Positions 22,921-34,613 of a DNA stretch of 64,000 bases are shown in pieces. Both the position numbers and the translations under genes were made by a program. How positions within the stretch are numbered: the first letter of the stretch is position 1; each line of letters starts with the position of its first letter. The stretch covers positions 17,918,376 through 17,982,375 of the forward strand of contig CM025850.1 in assembly GCA_003952965.2 (NCBI GenBank). The letters are read 5' to 3'. Under the pieces are notes generated by a model. That model was not told the DNA's origin. It was given only the letters and a program-made list of their open reading frames with translations, and ran no database searches. The stretch is from Morella rubra. Its lineage: Eukaryota > Streptophyta > Magnoliopsida > Fagales > Myricaceae.

Positions 22921-25900
22921 TGTCACGCCCCATGCTAGTACTTACCCTCTAGGCTCACTTATAGAGATTGTATGCACACAAGCGGGGATTACAGCACAAA
23001 CTATTTCTATAAAGCCTCAACTATTTGACCTTGAAAAGCTTAGCTGAAGTTTTATTTGAAAATATTGTTATGATTAGTAATTCGAAAAACTTGTTAAGGA
23101 AATATTGCAATTTAAGGAAAGGACAGGAAATCAACTTGTATTAAGTGGTTTCAAAGAGTTTCATAATATAAAACCTTTAGTATAAATGAAAGCTCAATAA
23201 TATAAAAATGGGGAAATAAAAATAAGGAAAGAAAGAAATACTTGAAACAATAAATGCATGTTTTCATTACTAAATACGGTTTTCCAAAACACGTCATTCA
23301 TTAGGACTACAAAAAGGCTAAGTAAGTACAAAAATGGGAGCTTCCTAAAGCTCACCATGCCATTACAAGTGTTTTAAATGCTGAAAATACATTGAAAGAT
23401 AAAGAAAATAAAAGGAACTGCATCTAAGCTAGGATCCACTAGTCCTCCACATCAATATCAGAGGTACGATCTATAACACCGGTCTCAGGTGAGACACGAC
23501 TACCTTTCGCTGGCAGGGCCGAAGGAGCAAGGTCGAGACTAAGGAACTTTGGGGGTAAATTGATCAAACCAAAATCCTCTAATCGAGAGAGTGGGGGCAA
23601 TGAAGGTCCCTTGAGGTACCAGTGGAGCTCGTGCTCCACTAGTACCTCAAAAGTATCCGAAATCCATGTTCGGATCTTCAAGACAAAAATGTAAGGAAAG
23701 ATATCCAAACTCTGCTCACTCTCGAAAAGCTTCATCTTCAGTATCCATGACGCCACATACAAAGATGCAAAACATAAAACGGGGTGAGTCCTACTGACTC
23801 AATAAGGTCGGGGAGAGGAGCATGCTCATACAAATATAATTCATGACTTAGAACATATAGTATAAGTGCAATGATTTCAAGTCATACAAATCATAAAAAT
23901 TGTATAGAGAATGCATGCAATGCAATTGAAATGCATTTGCTCATCATATGGTTCCCTAAGGTATTCTTAGTGTCTGCTCTATTCACCCTCAAAGTTGAGT
24001 TATGTGTCTTTCCTCTTCTCGTGGGACTTTCCCGTGCCACCTACACCAAGATCTTTAAAAACGACGTCGTAACACCCAAAAGCCCACCCACTCCCTATAA
24101 TAGGAGGTTGCACTCTCTTTATGTGCCTGGTACTATCATTCTTTCATCGGGAATCACCTTGCAGGCTTGAGGTTCCTCACATTTGTTTTCTGTCTTATGA
24201 AGTGAATGCAATTAATACACGAATACCATTCATGTGCAAAGTACACATCCAAACATCCCATGATATGACTTGAAAACATAAACCAATAAAGTGCTTGTAA
24301 TTTCAATGCATGAATAATTAAAAATGCAAATATCAGAAATTAAATCTGCAGCTGAATTTAAAATACTCAATCAATTTCTGTGTCATATGGTTTCCAATTA
24401 ATGGACCCTTTTTTCCTTAAATAAAGAATTAATAAATTTTATCCTTTTATAATACTAATTAAAGAATTAAACATGAAATTTATAATTAAATATTAATCCT
24501 GCCCTAAATCTCCAAATGAAGGCCTCTTGGGCCTCTTTAGACCCTACTAGGCCTATCTCTAAAGTTTCAAAGTGTTTGGCTTGTTTAGGGTTAACGGCCT
24601 AAAGTCCATTTAAGCCGCTAAACGGGCTTTGTGATTTGAGCCCTAATTCTACTCAGTTTGGACTCAAATTTGGGCTTTCCCATCTACTTTTCATGCTCTA
24701 CATAACAATAAAAGTTATTGTTCCCGTTTGAACCTTTTTACCATAACGTTTTGTGTGAAATGCTGAATTACCCTTAGAGACCTCCAAGGGCATTTTCAAC
24801 CTTTCCTTACATCATTTGTGGTTGAAATTTTTACAGAGATGTCCTAAGTACTTATGTAACCTATCCGAAAATTTTCATGCAAAAATTTAAATGGAATCTT
24901 TGAGGTCATATTGGACAGCAAGCATTTTTCTTAATAAAACCCTAAAATAACATCTTACATGTTATAGATCTTACATCAATATGCCTTAAATCCATGATTC
25001 ACTCACCTTACTCATATAAGTAAAGTCACAGCACACATATGGTGAGAAAAAAACAAGAAAAATGCATGCAAACAACGATCAATTTCACAATCCTCACAAA
25101 AACATGCATATGATAACATTTGCAAAATATACAACTTGTAAACTTCATCCTTGAGCTCTTTGAGCTCCCTTCTATGGCCTTACTTCACCATTCATTCATC
25201 AAAACACAAACTTGCCATTCGGCCATCATCAAGGCCTCCATTTTGTGTTATTTATTAACAAACAAATGAGATATACATCATTAGAGCAATAGATATTACA
25301 TACAAAACTTTCAGCAACATCCATGGCCAACCCATGGCCCCTTGTCCCCCAAAAATCCATGCTTTGGCCACTGATGTGGCTTACAACCCCTTTAGATCAT
25401 ATCAATATGCACAACAACCATTTTTAGCAAAGAATCATGAGAAAAATCAAAGTTTTTTTTTTAACATGCAAACATTTCTCATACATAATCTCATATTGTT
25501 CATCCTTTCTATACCTTTCTTTCTTGCATCTAATGATTAAAACAAGTTATAGATTCAAACACATGCTAAATGCATGCAAAACACATCTTCCCCAACTCAA
25601 ATGCACAAAAGACTACCTCTTACCTTGCTAGTGGGATAAGTTCTCCTTGAAGGCTCTATAAATCCTAGGGAAAGAAATCTCAAGTTAGAAGAGATGAAGA
25701 AAATGAAGAGGGCAGGAGAAAAAATAAAGGAGAGTTCATGGCTATGGCCGACTGCCACCCCACAATGGCCATTTTTTTCTTTTATTTTCTCAACTTTTTT
25801 TTTTTTTGGGTCTCCTTCTTTTCTTCTTCTTCTCCATCTTCTTTCTTCTTCTCCAACCTCTCTCTCTCCCTTCTCTCTTTATTCTCTAGCTTGGCACTTT

Positions 25901-26723
25901 CAAGGGGAACAAATGACTTGCACGGTTTTGTTTTGGTTTACAAAAAGCCTAAGTCATCATTTAGTCAAACTAGATACAAGAAGCAAGCTTCTTAAGTGGC
26001 TACATGAGTGTCAAGGACAACAAGTCACTATTCAAGGTTTTGTTGACCTCTCAAAATCACTTGCACTTTTTTGTGTTGACCATTCTAACATGAGATGCAA
26101 TGCATATAGGAAAAAAAAAAAAAAAAACCAAAGCAATGACCAATGAGAACGCAAGGAGCAGCCGTGTATCTAGGGAAAATGAATTATGATAGGATCTTCA
26201 TGCTAATTAATCATATTGAGCTAGGTAATGAACAAGTAGAAATTAATCTAATTTAGGAGAAGGGTATAAAAATTAAATTAATCAAGGAAGGTACCAAAAT
26301 TATTTTAAATTTTCGGATGTAAGCTAAAAAAAATTAAGCAAGGAGAAATAATTCAATGGAATATATATACTCTATGTACTTGAGTAATTACAACCTCTCG
26401 AATATGTCTAATTAAAAAGCAAGATAATAATGAGAATTTTAATAATTAAACTAAATTCACTACTAATTGACTAATGCAAGTAAAAATGAAATAATATAAA
26501 ATGCAAGAAATGGAATTGCTCATAAAAGAAAAATATTTGAATTATCAAGATTTATAACAAAATGTAAATACCTAACTAAATAATAAGATAAATAAAATAT
26601 TTAGCAAGAATATTGAAAATCACATAAACTTGTCAAGGAAATAATTCTGACTAGAAAATTTCAAACATTGTCATTAGCTAACTTAAATATGTCAAGTATT
26701 TGAAAGTAAGGAGGGGTGTCACA
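22921..26723 (-). mobile_element. Long-LTR unit B, probable solo LTR (3.8 kb)
   Basis: On the minus strand it begins TGTGACACCCC and ends GGGGCGTGACA, the TG...CA ends expected of an LTR, with complementary tips. It aligns end to end with unit C at 55,699-59,482 in opposite orientation. No gag or pol is seen. It carries the foldback GAGTCAGTAGGACTC (minus) near 23,786-23,800 and a 107-residue open stretch at 23,439-23,762 ending IDRTSDIDVED. The flanking 5-mers (atatg and gcatg) agree at only three of five bases, so the target duplication is uncertain. Probably a solo LTR of a long-LTR chromovirus-like gypsy element. Confidence 0.68.
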
Positions 26724-27330
26724 GCATGACCAATGATGCATATGCTATCATGAAATATAGCATCACATTCCACAAAGAGTTTATTTATGTCCAATAGTCG
26801 CACCAGGTGATCGTATGAAAAATATCCAATGGACATAAGATGGAAATAGAGATGCTCGGGAATGGGTTTTGAAATCACAAATGAGACATAATTAGAAGAC
26901 TTTCGAGTCAACGAAACTTGTAAAAGAAAAAATAAATCCCATGAACTTGCTCTGATACCCAAATATAAGAAGAAAAATAGATCAATACTAACCTTGAGTC
27001 ATGGTATCTATTGATACTTAAGCTTGCAATGTAAAACTTTGAAGAATTGACAAAGATGATCATTCTAGAGAGAAAGTGTTCTTATGTGTGAATCAAGAGA
27101 TAGGGTCTTTCAAGCATTATTTATACTCTTTTCTCCAAACCAACAATCACAACTCTTCATGAATCATTATTAACCAAGAGACATGTCTCCTCCCATCAAA
27201 GAATTAAATAAATAATAATTCTTTAAAGCCTAATCCAAATTTTTATTAGGACCCTTAAGTCCAAAACCCAAAGCCCATATATACTTGTCAAATGTGGTCC
27301 ACATATGGCCCATTTAAAGTGGTTCCAACA
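26724..27330 (-). mobile_element. Copia fragment Y: 5' LTR, primer site and leader
   Basis: In minus orientation an LTR starts TGTTGGAACC at 27,330 and runs to about 26,963. A primer-binding-like GGGTATCAGAGC (26,949-26,960, tRNA-Met type) and leader sequence follow down to 26,724, where unit B begins. No further part of the element is found. Broken fossil. Confidence 0.65.
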
Positions 27331-28363
27331 TTGTTTGCTTAATTATAAATATGGCGCAAATATTCCCACATCACCTTCGCAGTAGTAAAATATCAAAGAT
27401 TGGTCACGAGATGAGGTTCATCGAAGATTGGTCGTGAAGTTTGAGCATCTCGGGTCTCCCATTGAACCAGCTCCTTGGTATCAATGGAAACCTTAGAAGA
27501 ACCATCAATATGACCCCAGAATTCCTTCCCTTTCAAGAACATCTTAAACTAAAGCTCTCATGTTGAGTAGTTTTTCCTAGTAAAACAAATAATAATATTC
27601 TCCCTAGACATGATGAACAATAACAAAAAGCAAAACAAAGAAATATCGTAGAATAAAAAATAAAGACGAACTCACTTAAACAACAAATAACCAACAACAT
27701 ATGTGCAGCCTGATAGAAATAATAGATGCGCAACCCACAAAAGCAAAAAACAAAACGAAAAACCCACGCTAGCCCAAAAAACTCTACTAACAGCCATCGA
27801 AAGTGCAAACCATGTCGAGAAGGCTCCCACAGCAACCAAAAAGCTCCAATGAAACCCCAAGACACAGCCAATAGCCACTGAAAGCTTGGACCATGCTAAT
27901 GAGTTCCCCACAACCACCAGAAAACATAGATAGAACCCCAAGACACAACCAACAACCATTGTCAGTCTCGAAGACACTATCAAGAACAAAAAATAACACT
28001 TCAGAGTTGTCAACAAGCTCACACACTAAAAAAAACTCTTTTAGAGTTGTCACCGAGAGTCTCAAACACAAGGGACCAGAAACAAGAGCCCTAGGGCTAT
28101 GTGAAGATATTTAGACCGACAAAGAAACATAAATCAGAATAGGGGTTCTGATACCATGTCAATTGCTATGAATGCCCTTCTCTGCAAGGTTTGCTTTCAT
28201 TAAATAGATAATAAATTACATAATTCTTCATTAATACATTGCATCTACCCACTCTATTCAAGGAAACAATACACAGCCTTCCATCAATACTACATAGCCC
28301 ATACACAACACATTACTATATTACACCTACATCACAACTATAACATATAAGGAACTTATCACA
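27331..28363 (-). mobile_element. Copia fragment X: LTR, primer site and gag start
   Basis: In minus orientation: a 207-bp LTR (28,363-28,157, TG...CA ends), then primer site TGGTATCAGAAC (28,156-28,145), a leader, and gag-like sequence (about 27,540-27,335) with LVQWETRDAQTSRPIF and TAKVMWEYLRHIYN, typical of the Copia UBN2 gag. The gag is cut at 27,331 by the LTR start of fragment Y, so Y entered X. The rest of X is not seen. Broken fossil. Confidence 0.62.
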
Positions 28364-31065
28364 GAATCATCTCTTAGTGATATTGTTCTTAAATAGAAAT
28401 TTGTCATTATCTATCAATCATGTTCTTGTTCATGCCTAAATTCTTCATAACTGAGTCATTGTTACTTTCAAAGTTCTACTGTTCATTGTTTAATTGGCTA
28501 TTGGAGAAGCATGTGGAGGATCACAAGCTTGAAGCAGCTTTGTATTGAGGATCCAACCCGAGGTCCTTAACATTAGTTGGTGCTTTTATTAAGAGGTCAT
28601 AGCGTTCAAGGTGGAGATAACAAGTTATTTTTATCTTATATCAAGTTCTTTTCTTACGGATTGGTTTTGGTTTGTTGTGTATTTGATTGTGTCATGGAAT
28701 TTGGAGATTAGTGGTTCGATTGATGTTGGTGTTGATTATTGAGGGCTTGTTCATCCATTGGGTGTAAGCCAAAGGTTAAAACTTTGTTAGGATTTCAGGA
28801 TTCACTTTAAATGGTAGAGACTGAAAAAGGTTTGAGTTCAAATTATGAGAGAATTAAAGCTTTAGAGAAGACTACAAAGCAAGTTGTCAAAGTAAAAGAG
28901 GAAGTGACTACTACTTTGGCTTAATTGAGGATAGCATTGAATCAAACTTCTTGGCACATCGGAGAATATAGAAAAACCACGGATTTGATGAGAAGGGAAA
29001 ACAATGCTAATCTAAAATGGATCAAGAAAAGGTTAGCCGAAAGGGAAGGTAAAGCATAACATGCTAATAATGAGTTTCTCATTATTCGAAACATGGTCGT
29101 GACACTAGTCTCTCCTTTTATTTATGAGGATTTTAGACAAAGGGAGGAAATGAGAAGATGAGGATGGATTGAAGGAAGTGGCATCCATGAAAGATGATTC
29201 CATGATAACCGTGTCCAAGCTAAGGGAACAAATCATAGAAGCCAACATCATGATGATTGGAGCTTTGATAAGAAAGATGAGTTTGAGTACAAAAAGAGTA
29301 TTCCAGCCATGCTAGAAGGCCTTATGGTTGAATAGAACACAATTGAAAGATCAAGCATAATGCAAGTCGCAATGAGGTGTATGAAAAAAAGAGAGGAGAC
29401 TATGACCGAAGACTTAAAAGGCCTAAAGGTGAATTTTTCCCACTTTCATGGAGAAGAGCCTCTTGAGTGGTTAGACAAGGCAGACCATCATTTTTATCTT
29501 TACAAAGTGTCAAAAGAAGAATGAGTTTCGACCATTTGTTTCTACTTAGATGGAAAGACTAATAAGTGGTAGAGGTGGATTAATGCACAATATGAGAAGA
29601 AAGGGAGAAAGTTTGGTTGGACTGCATTTGAGCACGAGTTCATGGCACAATGTGGGCTATCATTTGCCATTAATCATCATGGTTTTCTAGCTAAGTTGAG
29701 ACAAAAACGTAAGGTTCATGTTTACATAGAAAAATTTTGACAATCACAAACCATTGTAGATGGGTTGAATTCGTGACTAGCCAAGGAACTCAAGTTAAAG
29801 TAACCAAGAAGGCTACAAGTGGCCATGAAGATTATCGGGATCCTTGATGAAATCTACAACGTTGAGAGGTGTTGAAACAAGAAGAGCATAGAGAGCAAGT
29901 TCTTAAAACCTTCGCATATCGAACTCCTTGGAAGGGTATCTAAATCATTGGAGGTACCACTGAAGAAAGGCCGAAGGAGCTCACAAAGCTTTCTAGAGAA
30001 AAAGGTTGAAAAAAAATTAAAAAAAAATGCTTATGCTTCAAATGTGGTGATAAGTGGAGTAAAGAGCATAGGTGAAAGTCATGACAAGTATTTTTGCTTG
30101 AAGACTCAAATAATGAAAAAAGATGGTAGAGATGACGAGTCTAATAATGACATGGTGCAAGAATGGGTAGCATATCAAATGGAGAGAGATGAGGTAGAAT
30201 TGTCCCTTAATACCATGTTCGGGACTCCTCAAAATCCATCTACCATGTGGGTTGTAAGTTGAATCGGCGCGCATAAGGTGACCCTACTCGTTGATAATAG
30301 ATCTTCGCACAACTTCATCAATTCAACAATTGTCAAAAAGATTGGATTTTTAGGTAGAGCCCTTTAACATAAAGGTGACTATTGGAGAGCTTAAATGGAA
30401 GAAATAATCTGAGAGGTGAGGATGAACAAGTAAGGGGTGAGAATAGTGACCAACCTACACATTCTGCCACTAGTGGGGTTAGATGTGAAACTCTTCGCAA
30501 TGCATAACTAAAAAGTATTGGGAATGTCATAACAATTACGAGAACATGACTATGGATTCAAGTTAAGGGGGGGCTTGGAGAGCTTTGCAATCCAAGAAGA
30601 TCAAGCCCTGTGAAAGATTTTCTAATTTCATCTTTGGGAACAAGGGTGTTCTTGAGGGAGGGGGGAATGTTGAAGATCTAAGAGGAAGGCACAAACTGCA
30701 AGGAGGTTAGGAGAATTATATTGATCAAGATGGATAAAAAAAAGTCTAGCATGAGATTATGTAGCACAAGAAAGGAGTCTATCATGCACAAGACAAAAAA
30801 TGGAACTGACTGGGCGTTAACTTGGAAGCCTAGGACTGACTAGCACCACCTTGGCATGTTAGTAGGGTGGGGCCTTGTTGGCGGAGTGATTGGTGGGATG
30901 TTTATGCAGATTTGATTGATAGAGTGGTTTTAAGGAGATTGAGTTGGTGGAGTGATTTAGGGAAGATTTGGTTAGTAAAATAATGTCGGAAGATTTGATT
31001 TAGTCTTACTAGAAAACTGTAAAAAATAGGAAGATTGCTCGAATCTTCCTGTGGCCTATAATAAC

Positions 31066-31245
31066 ATAGTGTTTGGGTATAAAAATTTTAGTAAAATTTT
31101 ATTAAAATTTTATGTTGGTATTAAAAAATAGGTGTATTGGAATTGGTGAATGAGTGATATAAGTAAAGGAAAAATTTTGAAATGTGTTTGATAAAAGTAA
31201 AATTTTATTAAAATTTTGTTAAAATTTTAACTTCCCAAACACTAT
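31066..31245. mobile_element. MITE inside the 3' LTR of element G
   Basis: 180 bp with 12-bp inverted ends ATAGTGTTTGGG and CCCAAACACTAT. The interior is repeated AAAATTTTA words pairing between arms. Superfamily uncertain because a palindromic TA/ATA at the ends hides the target duplication. Confidence 0.75.
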
Positions 31246-31257
31246 GAGACTTTTGTG

Positions 31258-32569
31258 ATTTTTAGTAGGGGTGAAAACAGACCCTAGGGTTCGGTTTTCA
31301 GCCCCAACCGAGAACCAAACTGAGGGGTTCGATTCTTGTGAACTCCCAACCAACAGCCAAACCATCAGTTGGGAGAACCGGCCGGGCCGACAAGGTTCGA
31401 TGGTTGGCAATCTCAAACTTTAAAGAGGATATAGAGGTTTCGCGAAATTCAAGCCCCATTTCTGATATGGTTGAAAAGAGCAAGGAAATTGAAACAATTT
31501 TACCTTCCACAAGAATAGTTTAACCTTTGTTGCCATTAGGAAGGTGCCCTTTTGCCCTTTTATTAGCAAGCTGCGTGTCCATCCAACCCAAGCTAAACTC
31601 AAATGTTATCGTCAAAATTGCAGATTTCAGATAATGGTTTCATGCCTTAATTGCAGATTTCAAATGAGCCAATATAAAAGGAAAATTCTAAATAATGAGA
31701 GAGAGAAAGAGAGAGCTCAAAAAGGGGGCATGAGATAGAGAGCGAGGAGATTTACCGTGGCCGCATGAGATAGAGTGAGAGACTGAGAGAGGGGGCGTGG
31801 TCGTTAGGGCTACACAGAACCAGACCGCAAAATTGGACCATATTTGTGGTCCTAGTGGTCCAAATCCGGTACGGTTCAAACCGGATTTATTAATTTAAAT
31901 AATAAAATTTTTTAATACAAACTTTAAACTTAAAAAATAAAAACCCTAAGTCAAAACTATGTGTTTTGATGCCCTCCCTAGTCCCTTTTGGCCTTCACCC
32001 TTCGAAATTAAGTCCTCCCTTTCCCTTGATTTACAAAAAAAATAATTAAAAAAATTTAGGCAAAAAAAATAAAAATTTAGGAAAAACACTTAAGTGGTAC
32101 AAACCGGACCGCTTTGGACTGGTCCGGTCCTTCATTTTAGGTACAATCGGAAATCCGGTCCGACTGTATTTCCGATTGTGCAACCCTAGTGGTCATGTGA
32201 GATAGAGACAGAGACAGATATGCCGACAGGGGTGGGGGGCGGCGGCTAGGGTTTCAATTTGAGAAGAAAGAGGAATGACAAATGAGGCGTCGAGGGAAAA
32301 GAGGGGAATTTAGGGTGGGGAGACAACCCCACCCCCCATTTAAAAAAAAAAAAAAAAATCATTGAAATTCCCTATATACCTTTGGTTCGGTTCGGCTCAT
32401 GGTTCTGGGTACCCAAAATCGTGGGCCGAACCAACCCAGTCGGTTATACATAATTTTGGGTTGATCGCTGAACTGGGCTAGCCCAAAACTAATCGGCCCA
32501 TTCGGTTTTAGGCCAATTTGGGTCGGTCCGGTCGGTTTCGGTCCAATAGTGTTCAGCCTTAATTTTCAG
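31258..32569. mobile_element. Non-autonomous hAT element (outer)
   Basis: The element is 31,266-32,561 (1,296 bp), flanked by 8-bp direct repeats ATTTTTAG (31,258-31,265) and ATTTTCAG (32,562-32,569), one mismatch. Ends are TAGGGGTGAA and TTCAGCCTTA, imperfect inverted repeats of hAT type; sub-terminal GGTTCGG/CCGGTCGG words recur in both arms. No transposase is seen. It interrupts the 3' LTR of element G and contains a second hAT element. Confidence 0.83.
31797..32196. mobile_element. Non-autonomous hAT element nested inside the outer one
   Basis: The element is 31,805-32,188 (384 bp) with ends TAGGGCTACACAG and TTGTGCAACCCTA, flanked by 8-bp repeats GTGGTCGT and GTGGTCAT (one mismatch). 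CCGGT-rich sub-terminal words are present in both arms. It carries no coding sequence. Confidence 0.87.
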
Positions 32570-33120
32570 TATAGCTTGAGTGTGTTTTGAGTTGTTTTCA
32601 ATGTCAAGAGTGTAATGCTTTTGAACACTTGGGTTAAATTGGTTCATTTCTTGAATTCGATTTGGAGTTATAATTCCTTACAATTCGTGAATTGGAATTC
32701 GCCATTATCTTTTATTCTTATTCTTGGTGTAATTTCTTACAATTCAAGAAATGACATTATCTATCATTCATGTTCTTATCCTTGCCCAAGTTCTTCATAA
32801 CTTAGTCATTATCACTTTCAGAGTTCTATTACTTGTTTTGCCTAATCGCCCATTGGAGAACCATTTGGAAGCACGTGGAGGATCTCAAGCTTGGGCGGCT
32901 TAGTGTCAAGGGTCCAGCCCTAGGTCCTAATATTAATTAGTGGCCAATGATGAGAACCTAGCATAAGAGGAGGCCTCAGAGGGGAAAGTTTAGACTAAGG
33001 ACGGCTTTGGATGGAGGTTCCCTCCATTTTTAGTTTTCCAGTGTGTCCCTTTTGAAGAATTGGGCTGGCCTAGGTGCAATTCATGAATCCAAATCAAAGA
33101 ATCTCTCTCCTGCAATTCAT

Positions 33121-33240
33121 GAATAGAGATAGATCCAGATTTTTTTTTTTTTTTTTACTTTTTGTTGTGTATTTATCTTTTTTTCTTTGTAATCCGAGTT
33201 GTACTTTTAATAAAGTTTGGTTTAATCTGTCTTTTTGTTA
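33121..33240. other. Spacer between element G and the MULE-type MITE
   Basis: AT-rich sequence with a T run (33,140-33,156). No feature recognised. Confidence 0.4.
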
Positions 33241-33787
33241 GGGGTAAACTCATAGTTAGCTCCTTATGTTTGAATAAAAATCAAGTTGCTACCCTTATTT
33301 TTCAATCTAATAAATTAAAACCCATAACTTTCAAAGTCTATCAATCTTCGCCCCCCCTCCTCCCCGCACGGTCTAAATTAGACGTTAAATCAAACGGAAA
33401 AGTATAAAAAAAATTATCAAAATGCCCCTCTAAAATAAAATTACTAAAAAAATTTAAAAAATTCATTAAAAATAAAAAATGATATTTTTTTTAAAAAATA
33501 ATATTTTTAAATAAAACTATTGAAACTCTATTTCAATAATCTATTTATCTTTAATTTATTTCTTAAATTTATATTATTTTTATTTTTATTTTTTAGTTTA
33601 GCCTTGGAGGGGTATTTCGTCATTTTGCATAATTTTCCGTCGGACTTAACGCCTAATTTAGACATTGGGCGAAAATTGATAGGTTTTGAAAGTTATGGGT
33701 CTCAAATTGTTAGATTGAAAAATAAAAATAGCAACTTGATTTTTACCCCAACATAAGGGGTTAATTATGAATTTACCCCTTTTGTTA
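33233..33787. mobile_element. MULE-type MITE (539 bp)
   Basis: The element is 33,241-33,779, beginning GGGGTAAACTCATAGTTAG and ending with the near complement, ...AATTATGAATTTACCCC. The inverted repeats are long (over 150 bp): words such as AAATCAAGTTGCTA, TTTTTCAATCTAA and CCATAACTTTCAAA appear in both arms in opposite orientation. It is flanked by the direct repeat ttttgtta at 33,233-33,240 and 33,780-33,787. It carries no transposase. Confidence 0.87.
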
Positions 33788-34613
33788 TCTTTTGCATTAC
33801 AATTTACATCCCATCAAAACGAGATATCTAACTTGAAGCGCGGATTACAATTTACGTCCCATCAAACGAGATACTTGACTAGAAGCGCGGATTGGTGGCT
33901 CGTTGTCCCTCTAGACATTTTTTGTAATGGTTAGGTGACCGTAAGGAATGAAATTAGAAATGTTCTTAAAACAAAAAACACTTACTAGGGATTTTCAAGC
34001 TTTTCAGCAAAACAAAAAACCCTAGATACCACCTCTCCCTCATCTATAATTGAGCCCGACATAACTCCTTGGGGACCACCATTGCTTTGGAACTTCATTT
34101 TCTCAAGAACAAAAAATCCTTGATACCCAAATCCTTATTTCTATGTAATTTCAACCTCCCACGAAAAAAGAAGAGCACCATGAGGCTTTCAACAGACTTC
34201 TTTCATTCCCCTGTTTGCTTGCGAGTTGCGAGAAGTCCCAGCATTAATACGAAACGAAGAGGGGTAGAAATTTTAACCACCAGAGTTTGTCAATATAATA
34301 AGAGCTATACTATTAACATTACAAATTATTTTTAGAAGGCTATCCATGCAGAATATGAAAGCCACCACCCATCATTGGGTATCAAGACCCAATGAGGGGA
34401 GAAAAGAGGGAGCCAAAATAATCGATCATTATTGAACTATTATTAGCTGTTCTAATGCATATAACAAATGGGTTGCATCCTACGACTACCCCAAAATACT
34501 ATAGGAGCAAAATATGTTGTCTTCATCTCAAACCCTATTCTAAGAGAGCACGGCTGGTATCAGCACTGTATGGGTTCTTCGATTAAAATTCCAGTAAGGA
34601 ATGCTGTATTCTT
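33788..34613. other. 3' flank of the epimerase gene
   Basis: Between the MULE-type MITE and the epimerase stop codon. It holds the presumed 3' UTR (next to 34,614). A short near-repeat, ttacaatttacatcccatca / ttacaatttacgtcccatca, lies at about 33,798 and 33,846. No gene recognised. Confidence 0.5.

Larger units (their letters stand above)
21580..32933 (+). mobile_element. Gypsy-type LTR element G, broken and split by nested insertions
   Basis: A broken Ty3/gypsy-type fossil in plus orientation. Its 5' LTR is in two pieces: 21,580-21,741 (the stretch GGTGTCAAGAGTGTAA is shared with the 3' LTR) and about 28,396-28,571. Then comes a primer-site-like TTGGTGCTTTTATTAAG (about 28,576), a gag-like region (about 29,340-29,800, with FHGEEPLEWLDKADHHFYLY and FGWTAFEHEFMAQCGL), a protease-like VTLLVDNRSSHNFINS stretch (about 30,280-30,340), a purine tract ending at 30,667, and a 3' LTR starting TGTTGAAGATC at 30,668 and ending near 32,933. 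No reverse transcriptase region is visible. The LTR copies are visibly diverged and the coding part has many breaks, so it is old. The exact left end is unclear. Confidence 0.75.

Noticed and set aside
25694-26146. 150-residue plus-strand open frame inside unit B
   Set aside because: Low-complexity F/S/L-rich translation of a pyrimidine tract, no domain, and it lies within an LTR unit on the opposite strand.
27533-28071. Overlapping open frames of 94-116 residues on the minus strand
   Set aside because: Repetitive leader-like sequence of Copia fragment X; no domain except the gag-like part reported with the element.
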